Below, in pieces: positions 1 through 6,743 of a stretch of DNA of 11,596 bases (positions within the stretch are counted from its first letter, which is position 1; each line of letters opens with the position of its first letter). Under the pieces are notes generated by a model. The model searched no databases, was not told the origin of the DNA, and saw only the letters and a list, made by a program, of their open reading frames with translations. This DNA is from Acidobacteriaceae bacterium (GTDB lineage: Bacteria > Acidobacteriota > Terriglobia > Bryobacterales > Bryobacteraceae). Both the position numbers and the translations under genes were made by a program. Location of the stretch: contig JAFAQG010000931.1 of the NCBI GenBank assembly GCA_019246575.1, forward strand, positions 1-11,596, in the 5' to 3' direction.

Positions 1-2961
1 CTGCGCGGCGAAGTCGAAAAGCTGCTAGCCGAGGATTCGAACGACAGCTTTCTCCATGTTCCGGCGAGGCCGGAACTGATGGAGCAACTCGTCACCTCAA
101 CTGCTGCGAGCTCGCACTTCGGTTTGGCCGGCCTGACTGTTTGCCACTACAACATCCTTGAAATGCTCGGCGCAGGCGGCATGGGGGTTGTGTACAAAGC
201 CTTCGATACCAAGCTGCATCGTTTCGTCGCGTTGAAATTTCTGCCGCCGTATCTGCGAACGGACAACGATTTGAAGCGACGTCTAAAAGACGAGGCGCAC
301 GCTGCAGCGGCATTGGATCACCCGAATATCGTCGTGGTGCACGATATCGACGAGACCCCCGAGGGAGATCTTTTCATCGCAATGGCCTTTCACGAAGGCG
401 TCACTCTGCGTGAAAAGATCGCAGCAGGGTTGCCGGTTCGCGAAGCTCTGGAGATCGCGCGGCAGATAGCGTCAGGGCTGGCCGAAGCGCACAAACACGG
501 GATCGTGCACCGCGATATCAAGCCGGGTAATGTCATCGTGGCGACCGATGGCGTCGCGCGCATCATCGACTTCGGCCTGGCGAAATCAAGCGCCGCTACG
601 GCGAGTATGGCTGGCTCAACCAGGGGCACGCCGCTCTATATGTCGCCCGAGCAGGCATCGGGAAAGCCGATCGATTTTCGCACGGATCTTTGGAGCTTGG
701 GAGCGGTTCTTTATGAAATGATTGCCGGGCGGCCGCCGTTTCCAGGCGAGCACGCCGCCGCCGTGATCCACTCGGTCCTCCACGATGAGCCAGCGCGGCT
801 AAGCGCTTCGCCGGATTTCGTGAGGGTGGTTGAAAAGGCCCTGAAAAAAGATCCGCGGCAGCGTTACGGATCGGCGCACGAACTCGAGAAAGATCTGGCG
901 GCGTGTTTGGCTGGTTTGAAACCGCACCGCCCTGCAGAGCGCGTAGCATGGACCCGTCTACGCCTTGCCGCTGTGGCTATCGCGCTGATAGCAGCCCTCG
1001 CAGTAGGCGCCTGGCTGTCCAAGCGGAACGCAAGCAGACGGTGGGCGCGCGAACAAGTATTGCCCGAGATCGCGCGTCTCGCCCGTCAGGAAAAGTATTT
1101 CGCGGCCGTTAAGCTGGCGCAACAGGCTCAGCGATATATTCCGGAAAATCGCGAGCTTGCCACGGAATGGAGCGAAATCTCTAGAGAAGTCTCGATCGAC
1201 ACGAAGCCCACTGGGGCCGAGGTAGCACTGAAAGAATATTCAACGCCGGACGCAGAGTGGACCGTCGTGGGACGTTCTCCCATGCCGAAGGTTCGCGTGC
1301 CGCTCGGATTGCTGCGCTGGCGGGTATCCAAGCCCGGATACTCCACCATCTACCAGGCTTGGACTTCCACGCATGAGGGCGGAAAATTTCTCGTCAAGCT
1401 GCAAACCCAGGGCGCGGTACCGGACGGGATGGTGCAGGTGCCCGCCGGCCCAATCGGTTTCACCATCGCTTACCTCGGCGCGGTCGGAGGGTTCGATTCG
1501 GCGCCGTATTTCATCGACAAATATGAAGTGACAAACCGTCACTTCAAAGAGTTCGTCGATCGCGGCGGTTACGCGCGTCCCGAATACTGGAAGCAGCCTT
1601 TTATTAAAGATGGTCGCGTGCTGTCGCGAGCGGAAGCCATGGCGTACTTTCACGATGCCACTGGGCGCCCCGGTCCGGCGGAATGGGAAGTAGGGCATTA
1701 TCGCGAAGGGCAGGACGATTTTCCGGTGGGCGGCCTGAGCTGGTATGAGGCGGCGGCGTATGCCGAGTTCGCGGGAAAATCTCTGCCGACGATCTCGCAC
1801 TGGTACCGCGCGGCGGATCCGAATACGGCGCTATACGTCATACCGCTCAGCAATTTCTCGCGCACCGGCCCTGCTCGAGTTGGCAGGTATCAGGGAATCA
1901 GCGCGCAAGGCGCTTACGACCTGGCTGGAAACGCTCGAGAATGGTGCTGGAACGATGCCGGACGTGGCCTGCGGTACATTCTCGGAGGCGCGTGGAACGG
2001 TCCCTCGTACTCCTTCTACCAACCCGATGCCCGATCGCCGTGGGATCGCGGACCGGGCAACGGTTTCCGATGCGTGAAATACACCGCGCCTCTACCCGCC
2101 GCGGCGGTCACTGCCCAGCAGCCCCAATTTCGCGACTTCTCGAAAGAAAAACCCGTCTCCGACCAAATCTTTGCGGTGTTTCGAAGCGCTTACGCCTACG
2201 ATCAGACCCCGTCGAATGGCGCGATAGAAGCAGTTGACGAGAGCTTCACATCGTGGCGAATGCAGAAGGTGTCCTACAACGGACCGCGAGGGAGAATCAC
2301 AGCCTTTCTGTTTTTGCCCAGAGACCGGAAGCCGCCGTTTCAAACAGTGATCTACTTCCCGTCCGCCGCCGCGCTGACATACACATCGAGCGACCGCCTG
2401 GAGGGCAGAGCGCGGTGGGAATTTCTGCCTCCCGCCGGCAGAGCCGTGCTGTACCCCATCTATATGGATACTTTTGAGCGCCATCGGAGCGGCACTCCTA
2501 CCGACGTTGAACGGCGCGAACGCATGATCGAATGGTCAAAAGAGGTGCGCCGGTCCGTCGATTACCTGGACACGCGCACCGACATCGACCACAGCCGTAT
2601 CGCGTATATGGGGGCGAGTATGGGCGCAGCGTATGCACCAATACTGGCCGCTTTTGAGGGACGGTTCAGGGCAATTATCCTGCAGGATGCCGGCTTTTTC
2701 TTCCGCCATCCGGCGCCGGATATCGATCAGATCAACTTCGCGCCGCGGCTAAAAGCCCCGACGTTGATGGTGAGCGGCCGCTACGATTTCACGTTTCCAT
2801 ATGAAACTTCGCAACTACCTATGTTTCGATTGCTGGGCGCGCCCCCCGGACAGAAGCGTCATGCTGTGTTTAACACGGCCCACGACGTCAGCATCATGCG
2901 GAACGAATTGATTCGGGAAGTGCTCGATTGGCTGGATCGGTATCTCGGCCGGGTGGCATAG
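1..2961 (+). CDS. Ser/Thr kinase fused to PEGA, SUMF1/FGE-like and alpha/beta-hydrolase domains (5' partial)
   Basis: Residues are counted from the ATG at 79. A Hanks-type kinase spans about 23-280, with glycine loop G31-A-G-G-M-G36, ATP lysine K53, HRD aspartate D146 with K148 and N151, DFG at 164-166 and SPE at 189-191, so it should be active. One membrane helix lies at about 296-313. A PEGA-like beta domain (about 371-440) and a SUMF1/FGE-fold domain (about 445-670, with the GNAREW and GFRCV signatures) follow. The C-terminus is an alpha/beta hydrolase of the dienelactone-hydrolase/prolyl-oligopeptidase type, with G-A-S847-M-G, D903 and H935 as the likely triad. With the kinase in the cytoplasm, everything after the helix should be periplasmic. 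The frame is open from base 1, and the 26 codons before the ATG (LRGEVEKLLA, then SFLHVPA) match the N-terminal stretch usual in acidobacterial kinases, so the true start is upstream of the window and ATG 79 is internal. Family and fold are firm. Substrates are unknown. Confidence 0.93.
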   Translation: MRGEVEKLLAEDSNDSFLHVPARPELMEQLVTSTAASSHFGLAGLTVCHYNILEMLGAGGMGVVYKAFDTKLHRFVALKFLPPYLRTDNDLKRRLKDEAHAAAALDHPNIVVVHDIDETPEGDLFIAMAFHEGVTLREKIAAGLPVREALEIARQIASGLAEAHKHGIVHRDIKPGNVIVATDGVARIIDFGLAKSSAATASMAGSTRGTPLYMSPEQASGKPIDFRTDLWSLGAVLYEMIAGRPPFPGEHAAAVIHSVLHDEPARLSASPDFVRVVEKALKKDPRQRYGSAHELEKDLAACLAGLKPHRPAERVAWTRLRLAAVAIALIAALAVGAWLSKRNASRRWAREQVLPEIARLARQEKYFAAVKLAQQAQRYIPENRELATEWSEISREVSIDTKPTGAEVALKEYSTPDAEWTVVGRSPMPKVRVPLGLLRWRVSKPGYSTIYQAWTSTHEGGKFLVKLQTQGAVPDGMVQVPAGPIGFTIAYLGAVGGFDSAPYFIDKYEVTNRHFKEFVDRGGYARPEYWKQPFIKDGRVLSRAEAMAYFHDATGRPGPAEWEVGHYREGQDDFPVGGLSWYEAAAYAEFAGKSLPTISHWYRAADPNTALYVIPLSNFSRTGPARVGRYQGISAQGAYDLAGNAREWCWNDAGRGLRYILGGAWNGPSYSFYQPDARSPWDRGPGNGFRCVKYTAPLPAAAVTAQQPQFRDFSKEKPVSDQIFAVFRSAYAYDQTPSNGAIEAVDESFTSWRMQKVSYNGPRGRITAFLFLPRDRKPPFQTVIYFPSAAALTYTSSDRLEGRARWEFLPPAGRAVLYPIYMDTFERHRSGTPTDVERRERMIEWSKEVRRSVDYLDTRTDIDHSRIAYMGASMGAAYAPILAAFEGRFRAIILQDAGFFFRHPAPDIDQINFAPRLKAPTLMVSGRYDFTFPYETSQLPMFRLLGAPPGQKRHAVFNTAHDVSIMRNELIREVLDWLDRYLGRVA
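2952..2956 (+). promoter_or_regulatory. Ribosome-binding site favouring the GTG start at 2964
   Basis: The sequence GGTGG lies 7 bases before the GTG at 2964, inside the last codons of the kinase gene. The competing TTG start at 2928 has only a GGA-type site 9 bases upstream and would overlap the kinase gene by 34 bases. This site is a modest match and decides the start only on balance. Confidence 0.4.
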
Positions 2962-2963
2962 CC

Positions 2964-3887
2964 GTGAGTAGCGGCGCCTTCTCTCATTCGCGCACCGCCT
3001 ATCACGTCGTATTAGGCTGGCCCGTTCTCCCGAAGGGCTTCAGCTTCGGCCAGGTTTGTGGGCTCGATGTCGATTCACAGAATCATGTCTGGCTTTTCCA
3101 TCGCGGCGCTTTGAAGCCTATTGTGGCTCTCGATGGAAACACCGGTGAGGTGATCACGAGCTTCGGCGAAAACATGTTTGTGCGTCCTCACGGTCTTCGC
3201 GTCGACCCCGAAGGTTACGTCTGGGTAACCGATAAAGACGACAACCTCATTTACAAATTTACTCGCGATGGCAAGGTTGTCATGCGTATCGGCACAAAGG
3301 GCAAGGCGGGTTGGGATGCTACGCACTTCGATGGCGTAGCCGACCTCGCGTTCACGCCCGACGGAGACTTTTACGTGGCTGATGGCTACCAGAACAGCCG
3401 GGTCGTCAGGTTTTCGAAAGAGGGCAGGGCGCAGTTCGAGTGGGGCGAGAAAGGCTCAGGGCCGGGCCAGTTCGATTGTCCGCACAGCGTCGCATTAGAC
3501 CGGCAGGGTCTCGTGTACGTCGCTGATCGCGGTAACTCGCGCGTCCAAATCTTCGATCCGGGCGGCAGGTTTCTCCGCGAGTGGAAAAGCACGGAACTCG
3601 GTCGTCCCTGGGGAGTTGCTGTCGGCCCGGACAACTTCGCATATGTCGTGGACGGCGGCGACGCGTTTCTCAATCAAAGCAGGACCGATCCGAATCCCAC
3701 TGAACTCGACCATGCACAAGTTTCGAAGCTGGACCTGAACGGTAACATCGTCGATTGTTTCGGCAGATACGGTCGCTATGAAGGACAGTTCATTTGGCCC
3801 CACAACGTCGCGGTCGGCGAAGATGGGGCGGTATACGTCTCAGAGGTTCATACCGGCATGCGCGTTCAGAAATTCGTAAAGGAATAA
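2964..3887 (+). CDS. NHL-repeat beta-propeller, peptidyl-alpha-hydroxyglycine amidating lyase (PAL)-like
   Basis: This 307-residue protein is built almost entirely of NHL blades and resembles the lyase half of peptidylglycine alpha-amidating monooxygenase, which splits peptidyl-alpha-hydroxyglycine into a peptide amide and glyoxylate. Landmarks that line up by eye with animal PAL are R47 (FHRG), H76 (RPHGL), Y142 (ADGYQNSR), H174 (CPHSV), R189 (ADRGNSR) and H280 (WPHNV). These cover the three zinc-binding histidines plus the catalytic tyrosine and arginines. The aspartate that follows the third histidine in PAL is N281 here, and the methionine two before that histidine is a tryptophan (W278). 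No signal peptide is evident, so it is probably cytoplasmic unless the start is wrong. The GTG start gives a 2-base gap after the kinase stop; a TTG at 2928 would add 12 residues. Co-transcription with the kinase is likely. The fold is confident. Lyase activity is a guess, because many bacterial NHL proteins of this type have no known reaction. Confidence 0.85.
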   Translation: MSSGAFSHSRTAYHVVLGWPVLPKGFSFGQVCGLDVDSQNHVWLFHRGALKPIVALDGNTGEVITSFGENMFVRPHGLRVDPEGYVWVTDKDDNLIYKFTRDGKVVMRIGTKGKAGWDATHFDGVADLAFTPDGDFYVADGYQNSRVVRFSKEGRAQFEWGEKGSGPGQFDCPHSVALDRQGLVYVADRGNSRVQIFDPGGRFLREWKSTELGRPWGVAVGPDNFAYVVDGGDAFLNQSRTDPNPTELDHAQVSKLDLNGNIVDCFGRYGRYEGQFIWPHNVAVGEDGAVYVSEVHTGMRVQKFVKE

Positions 3888-3899
3888 CAAACGCCTGAA

Positions 3900-5468
3900 A
3901 TGTTGAGTAAGTCGGTTCTACAGGTTATTGGCATATGCGCCGCTATATCCGTCATGGTGGCGGCTCCTCCCTCTCTCGACCAACTCAAGCGCGAAGCCCT
4001 CGCTGATATCGACGCGCATCGCGTACTTACACAGCAGATGGTCGATTCTATCTTCAGCTTCGCGGAGCTCGGGTTTCACGAAGTCGAAACTGCGAAGTAC
4101 GTAACCGGCATTCTCGAGCGTAACGGCTTCCGGGTCGAGCGCGGCGTTGCAGGCATCCCGACCGCCTGGGTGGCATCTTACGGCGAAGGTAAGCCGGTGA
4201 TCGCTTTCATGACCGACGTCGATGGGATCCCCAAAGCCTCGCAAAAACCGGGAGTCGGGTATCACGCACCGCTGATCGAAGGCGCTCCCGGCCACGGCGA
4301 AGGCCACAATTCCGGACAGGCCATCAATGTCACAGCAGCTCTAGTCCTGAAAGGCCTGATGGACAAATACAGCATCCCAGGCACGATTCGTCTCTATCCC
4401 GGTGTGGCCGAGGAACTGCTCGGCGCGAAGGCATTCTACGTTCGCGCCGGGTTATTCAAAGACGTCGATGCCGTGCTCGCCTGTCATGTGGACAGCGAAT
4501 TCGCCACTCGCTGGGGGCAGGAGTCGCGCAATTCCGGTCTCGTATCGGTCTTATATAACTTCGAAGGAAAGTCGGCCCATGCGGCCAGCGCTCCTTGGGA
4601 GGGCCGTAGCGCTTTGGATGCCGTCGAATTGATGGACGTCGGATGGAACTTCCGCCGCGAGCATCTGCGTCCCGAGCAGCGTTCCCATCACGTCATCACC
4701 GACGGCGGCGATCAACCGAACGTCGTGCCTTCCCGTGCCGCAGTTTGGTACTTCTTCCGCGAACTCGATTACCCTCACATCCGCGACTTGTACACTCTGG
4801 GCAACACGATGGCATCCGATGCGGCCGAAATGAGTGGCACTAAGGTTTCGCACCGCCTGCTTGGCGCTGCATGGCCGCTGCACTTCAATAAGGTCATCGC
4901 GGAAACACAACAAAAAGAAATCGAGATGGTTGGAATGCCGAAATGGAGCGCCGACGATCAGATATTGGCCAAGGCGCTGCAAAAAGAAATCGGAGTTAAG
5001 ATCGAAGGCCTCAAAACCGAAGTAAACCCGCTCGGCCCGCCCAAGCCGCAAGTTGGCGGCGGTACCGATGACTTAGGAGACATCGCATGGAATGTGCCGA
5101 CTGTGTATATGCGTTATCCCGCAAATATCCCTAATTTGCCCGGACACAGTTGGGAAAACGCAGTTGCGATGGCGACGCCGATCGCGCACAAAGGATCCGT
5201 CGCTGCCGCAAAGGTACAGGCTGCAACCGCGCTCGATCTGCTCTTACAGCCGCAACTAATCGCTTCTGCTTGGGATTACTTTCGCAACGTCCAGACTAAG
5301 GACGTCAAGTACATTCCTTTTATTGGCGCGGAAGACCAGCCGGCGATTGATTTGAACACAAAAACCATGGAAGAGTTCGCGCCTCGCCTGCGGAAGTTTT
5401 ATTACGATCCTGCGCGATATAGCACATATCTTGAACAGTTAGGCATACAATACCCGACTGTTCGTTAA
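3900..5468 (+). CDS. Exported M20-family amidohydrolase, AbgB-like
   Basis: This 522-residue protein starts with a hydrophobic segment (about residues 4-22) ending at V-A-A-P-P, a plausible signal peptide, so it likely works in the periplasm. The remainder is an M20D-type metallo-amidohydrolase, related to p-aminobenzoyl-glutamate and amino-acid-conjugate hydrolases, with a dimerisation insert in the middle. Visible site residues are D106/D108 (MTDVDG), the G-H-G-E134-G-H136-N stretch, E171-E172 (VAEE), H196 (CHVD) and H416 (LPGHSWE). In AbgB and plant IAA-conjugate hydrolases the residue at E134 is a metal-binding cysteine; here it is glutamate. The C-terminal 80 or so residues (from about YFRNVQTKD to YPTVR) are an extra tail that I recognise from acidobacterial and Bacteroidetes homologues. 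The start ATG lies 12 bases after the preceding stop. The only purine-rich site, AAAGGA at 3878-3883, is 16 bases away, so translation may depend on coupling. The substrate cannot be told from sequence. Confidence 0.9.
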   Translation: MLSKSVLQVIGICAAISVMVAAPPSLDQLKREALADIDAHRVLTQQMVDSIFSFAELGFHEVETAKYVTGILERNGFRVERGVAGIPTAWVASYGEGKPVIAFMTDVDGIPKASQKPGVGYHAPLIEGAPGHGEGHNSGQAINVTAALVLKGLMDKYSIPGTIRLYPGVAEELLGAKAFYVRAGLFKDVDAVLACHVDSEFATRWGQESRNSGLVSVLYNFEGKSAHAASAPWEGRSALDAVELMDVGWNFRREHLRPEQRSHHVITDGGDQPNVVPSRAAVWYFFRELDYPHIRDLYTLGNTMASDAAEMSGTKVSHRLLGAAWPLHFNKVIAETQQKEIEMVGMPKWSADDQILAKALQKEIGVKIEGLKTEVNPLGPPKPQVGGGTDDLGDIAWNVPTVYMRYPANIPNLPGHSWENAVAMATPIAHKGSVAAAKVQAATALDLLLQPQLIASAWDYFRNVQTKDVKYIPFIGAEDQPAIDLNTKTMEEFAPRLRKFYYDPARYSTYLEQLGIQYPTVR

Positions 5469-5519
5469 GCGGTAGGACTGGGACTCACTCTTGGTAGCGG
5501 AGCGAGTGTAGAAGCGATC

Positions 5520-5524
5520 GGAGG
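5520..5524 (+). promoter_or_regulatory. Strong Shine-Dalgarno GGAGG for the gene at 5532
   Basis: GGAGG sits 7 bases before the ATG at 5532, the ideal spacing, and fixes that start. It is the only near-consensus site among the genes of this window. It lies in the 63-base gap after the amidohydrolase, where I see no convincing terminator and only a 5-bp CACTC/GAGTG pairing. Confidence 0.75.
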
Positions 5525-5531
5525 ATCGGCG

Positions 5532-6653
5532 ATGTCAATCGGTTTTGATCATCCTTTGGGGTTCAGAGCGGCTTTTCCCGCGATCATGGCATGTTTCGCA
5601 ATGTGCACATCCCGAGCCCTCGGGCAATCAACAGGCCCCATGGTTCCCGGATCCGCGCGAGAAACGCATCGCTCCGTCGCCTCGGTCGATGCCGCTGCGC
5701 ATCGAGCGTCATTGACCGTATCCAATTACATCCGCCTAACTGATCCACTCGAGCAGGCATTTGCTGTAGAAGTGCCCTCAGGCTGGAGATCCGAAGCCGG
5801 GCTGGCGCGGCGGAGTGCGCTGCAAATCAATCCGTATGTTCGTTCGCTTTCTCCAGACAAAATGACGTACCTCATGATAGGCGAGCCAACTTTGCCCGCA
5901 TTCACTCTGCCGACTCAAATGGGCAACGCGATTGGATACGGCGAAGGCAAGTTCTACGACACCGGTGTCGGAGGCCTCGCAATGGTTTCGCGCTATTTGC
6001 CTGGCGTCCAGTTCGCTCGCCTGTATGCGCAGACCATCATTCAAGGTCTGTGCCCCGGGTTGAAGCCTACTGCCGAACAAAGCCGGCCGGATCTGGCGCA
6101 ACGGGCCAAATCCCTTTGGCCCTCCTTTATCCCGTCCCGAGCGGACGGGGGTGAAGTGCGGTTTTCCTGTATCCACAACAAAGAACGAATGGAAGGGCAA
6201 GTGGAAGCAGCCACCCTGGCCACCGATGTTGGATGGTACGTGATGCTACTGGGAGCCTTCATTACGCCACAGGGTCAGGCAAACAAGGCGGAGGAAATCC
6301 TCCATCACGTGGGAGATACCCTGAAGTTCACTCCCGCCTGGATCCAGAGGCAGAACCAATTGAGCCAACAGGCGGCCGTCGCAATCAACAGACGCATGCA
6401 GGAAATCTTCCGGCAGCAGGAGGGATTTATGCAAAGACTGAACTCTGTGGACCAGAGTTTCGAGTCCATGGATGAGCTCATATCCGGCTTCAGCAGCTAT
6501 AAGGACGCGGCGACCGGGACGAATTACTCCTTGAGCAATGCGAATCCTTACAAATGGAAGGATCCTGGAACCGGCCGGATTATCTCGACTCCGACCAACA
6601 TCAGGCCGCTCTGGGCGCCCTCATATCAACCCCTGCCGCGCACCTCACAATGA
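5532..6653 (+). CDS. Conserved exported protein of unknown function
   Basis: I do not recognise a named function for this 373-residue protein. Its N-terminus has a hydrophobic stretch (about residues 11-30) ending A-L-G-Q, which looks like a signal peptide cleaved near residue 31; C25 is not in a good lipobox. A globular region follows (about 70-270), beginning with the phrase AFAVEVPSGW, and contains two cysteines, C174 and C213, that could pair in the periplasm. Residues about 271-318 are Gln/Arg-rich and helical, possibly a coiled coil. The tail from about 326 is rich in Asn, Pro, Trp and Gly (NPYKW, RIISTPTN, PLWAPSYQPLPR). The overall order, a PSGW-type start with a Gln-rich helix and a small aromatic tail, recalls uncharacterised proteins common in Acidobacteria and Proteobacteria. 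Reading direction and position suggest it may belong to the same transcript as the amidohydrolase before it. No catalytic motif is visible. Confidence 0.85.
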   Translation: MSIGFDHPLGFRAAFPAIMACFAMCTSRALGQSTGPMVPGSARETHRSVASVDAAAHRASLTVSNYIRLTDPLEQAFAVEVPSGWRSEAGLARRSALQINPYVRSLSPDKMTYLMIGEPTLPAFTLPTQMGNAIGYGEGKFYDTGVGGLAMVSRYLPGVQFARLYAQTIIQGLCPGLKPTAEQSRPDLAQRAKSLWPSFIPSRADGGEVRFSCIHNKERMEGQVEAATLATDVGWYVMLLGAFITPQGQANKAEEILHHVGDTLKFTPAWIQRQNQLSQQAAVAINRRMQEIFRQQEGFMQRLNSVDQSFESMDELISGFSSYKDAATGTNYSLSNANPYKWKDPGTGRIISTPTNIRPLWAPSYQPLPRTSQ

Positions 6654-6701
6654 TCCGCGGCCCACTCTCTCCGTGCCGATTCGACGTGAGCATCCGGATA
6701 C

Positions 6702-6711
6702 TGACGCGTCA
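6702..6711. promoter_or_regulatory. Perfect 10-bp palindrome TGACGCGTCA upstream of the receptor gene
   Basis: The palindrome lies 32 bases before the receptor ATG in the 90-base gap 6654-6743. Just after it, TTCT-CA-AGAA (6714-6723) forms a second short inverted repeat. Such dyads can be operators of a dimeric regulator. I could not place a convincing -35/-10 pair next to them, so promoter identity and regulator are unknown. A single 10-bp palindrome can occur by chance. Confidence 0.3.
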
Positions 6712-6743
6712 AGTTCTCAAGAATTGTGCTATTTTCTGCAATC

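Noticed and set aside
1240..1800. A 186-codon minus-strand open frame inside the kinase gene
   Set aside because: It is antisense to the PEGA and FGE-like domains, has no recognisable features, and the + strand frame is the clear coding one.
5486..5508. Possible terminator hairpin CACTC...GAGTG between the amidohydrolase and the next gene
   Set aside because: The stem is only 5 bp with a 13-base loop and has no T-run after it, so it does not qualify as an intrinsic terminator.
5601..5611. Lipoprotein lipobox around C25 of the unknown exported protein
   Set aside because: The residues before the cysteine are Phe-Ala-Met, which do not fit the small-residue lipobox pattern. A normal cleavage site ending A-L-G-Q is more plausible.
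6730..6735. TATTTT as a -10 box for the receptor gene
   Set aside because: No acceptable -35 element lies 16-18 bases upstream, and the box would be only 8 bases before the ATG at 6744, which leaves almost no 5' leader.
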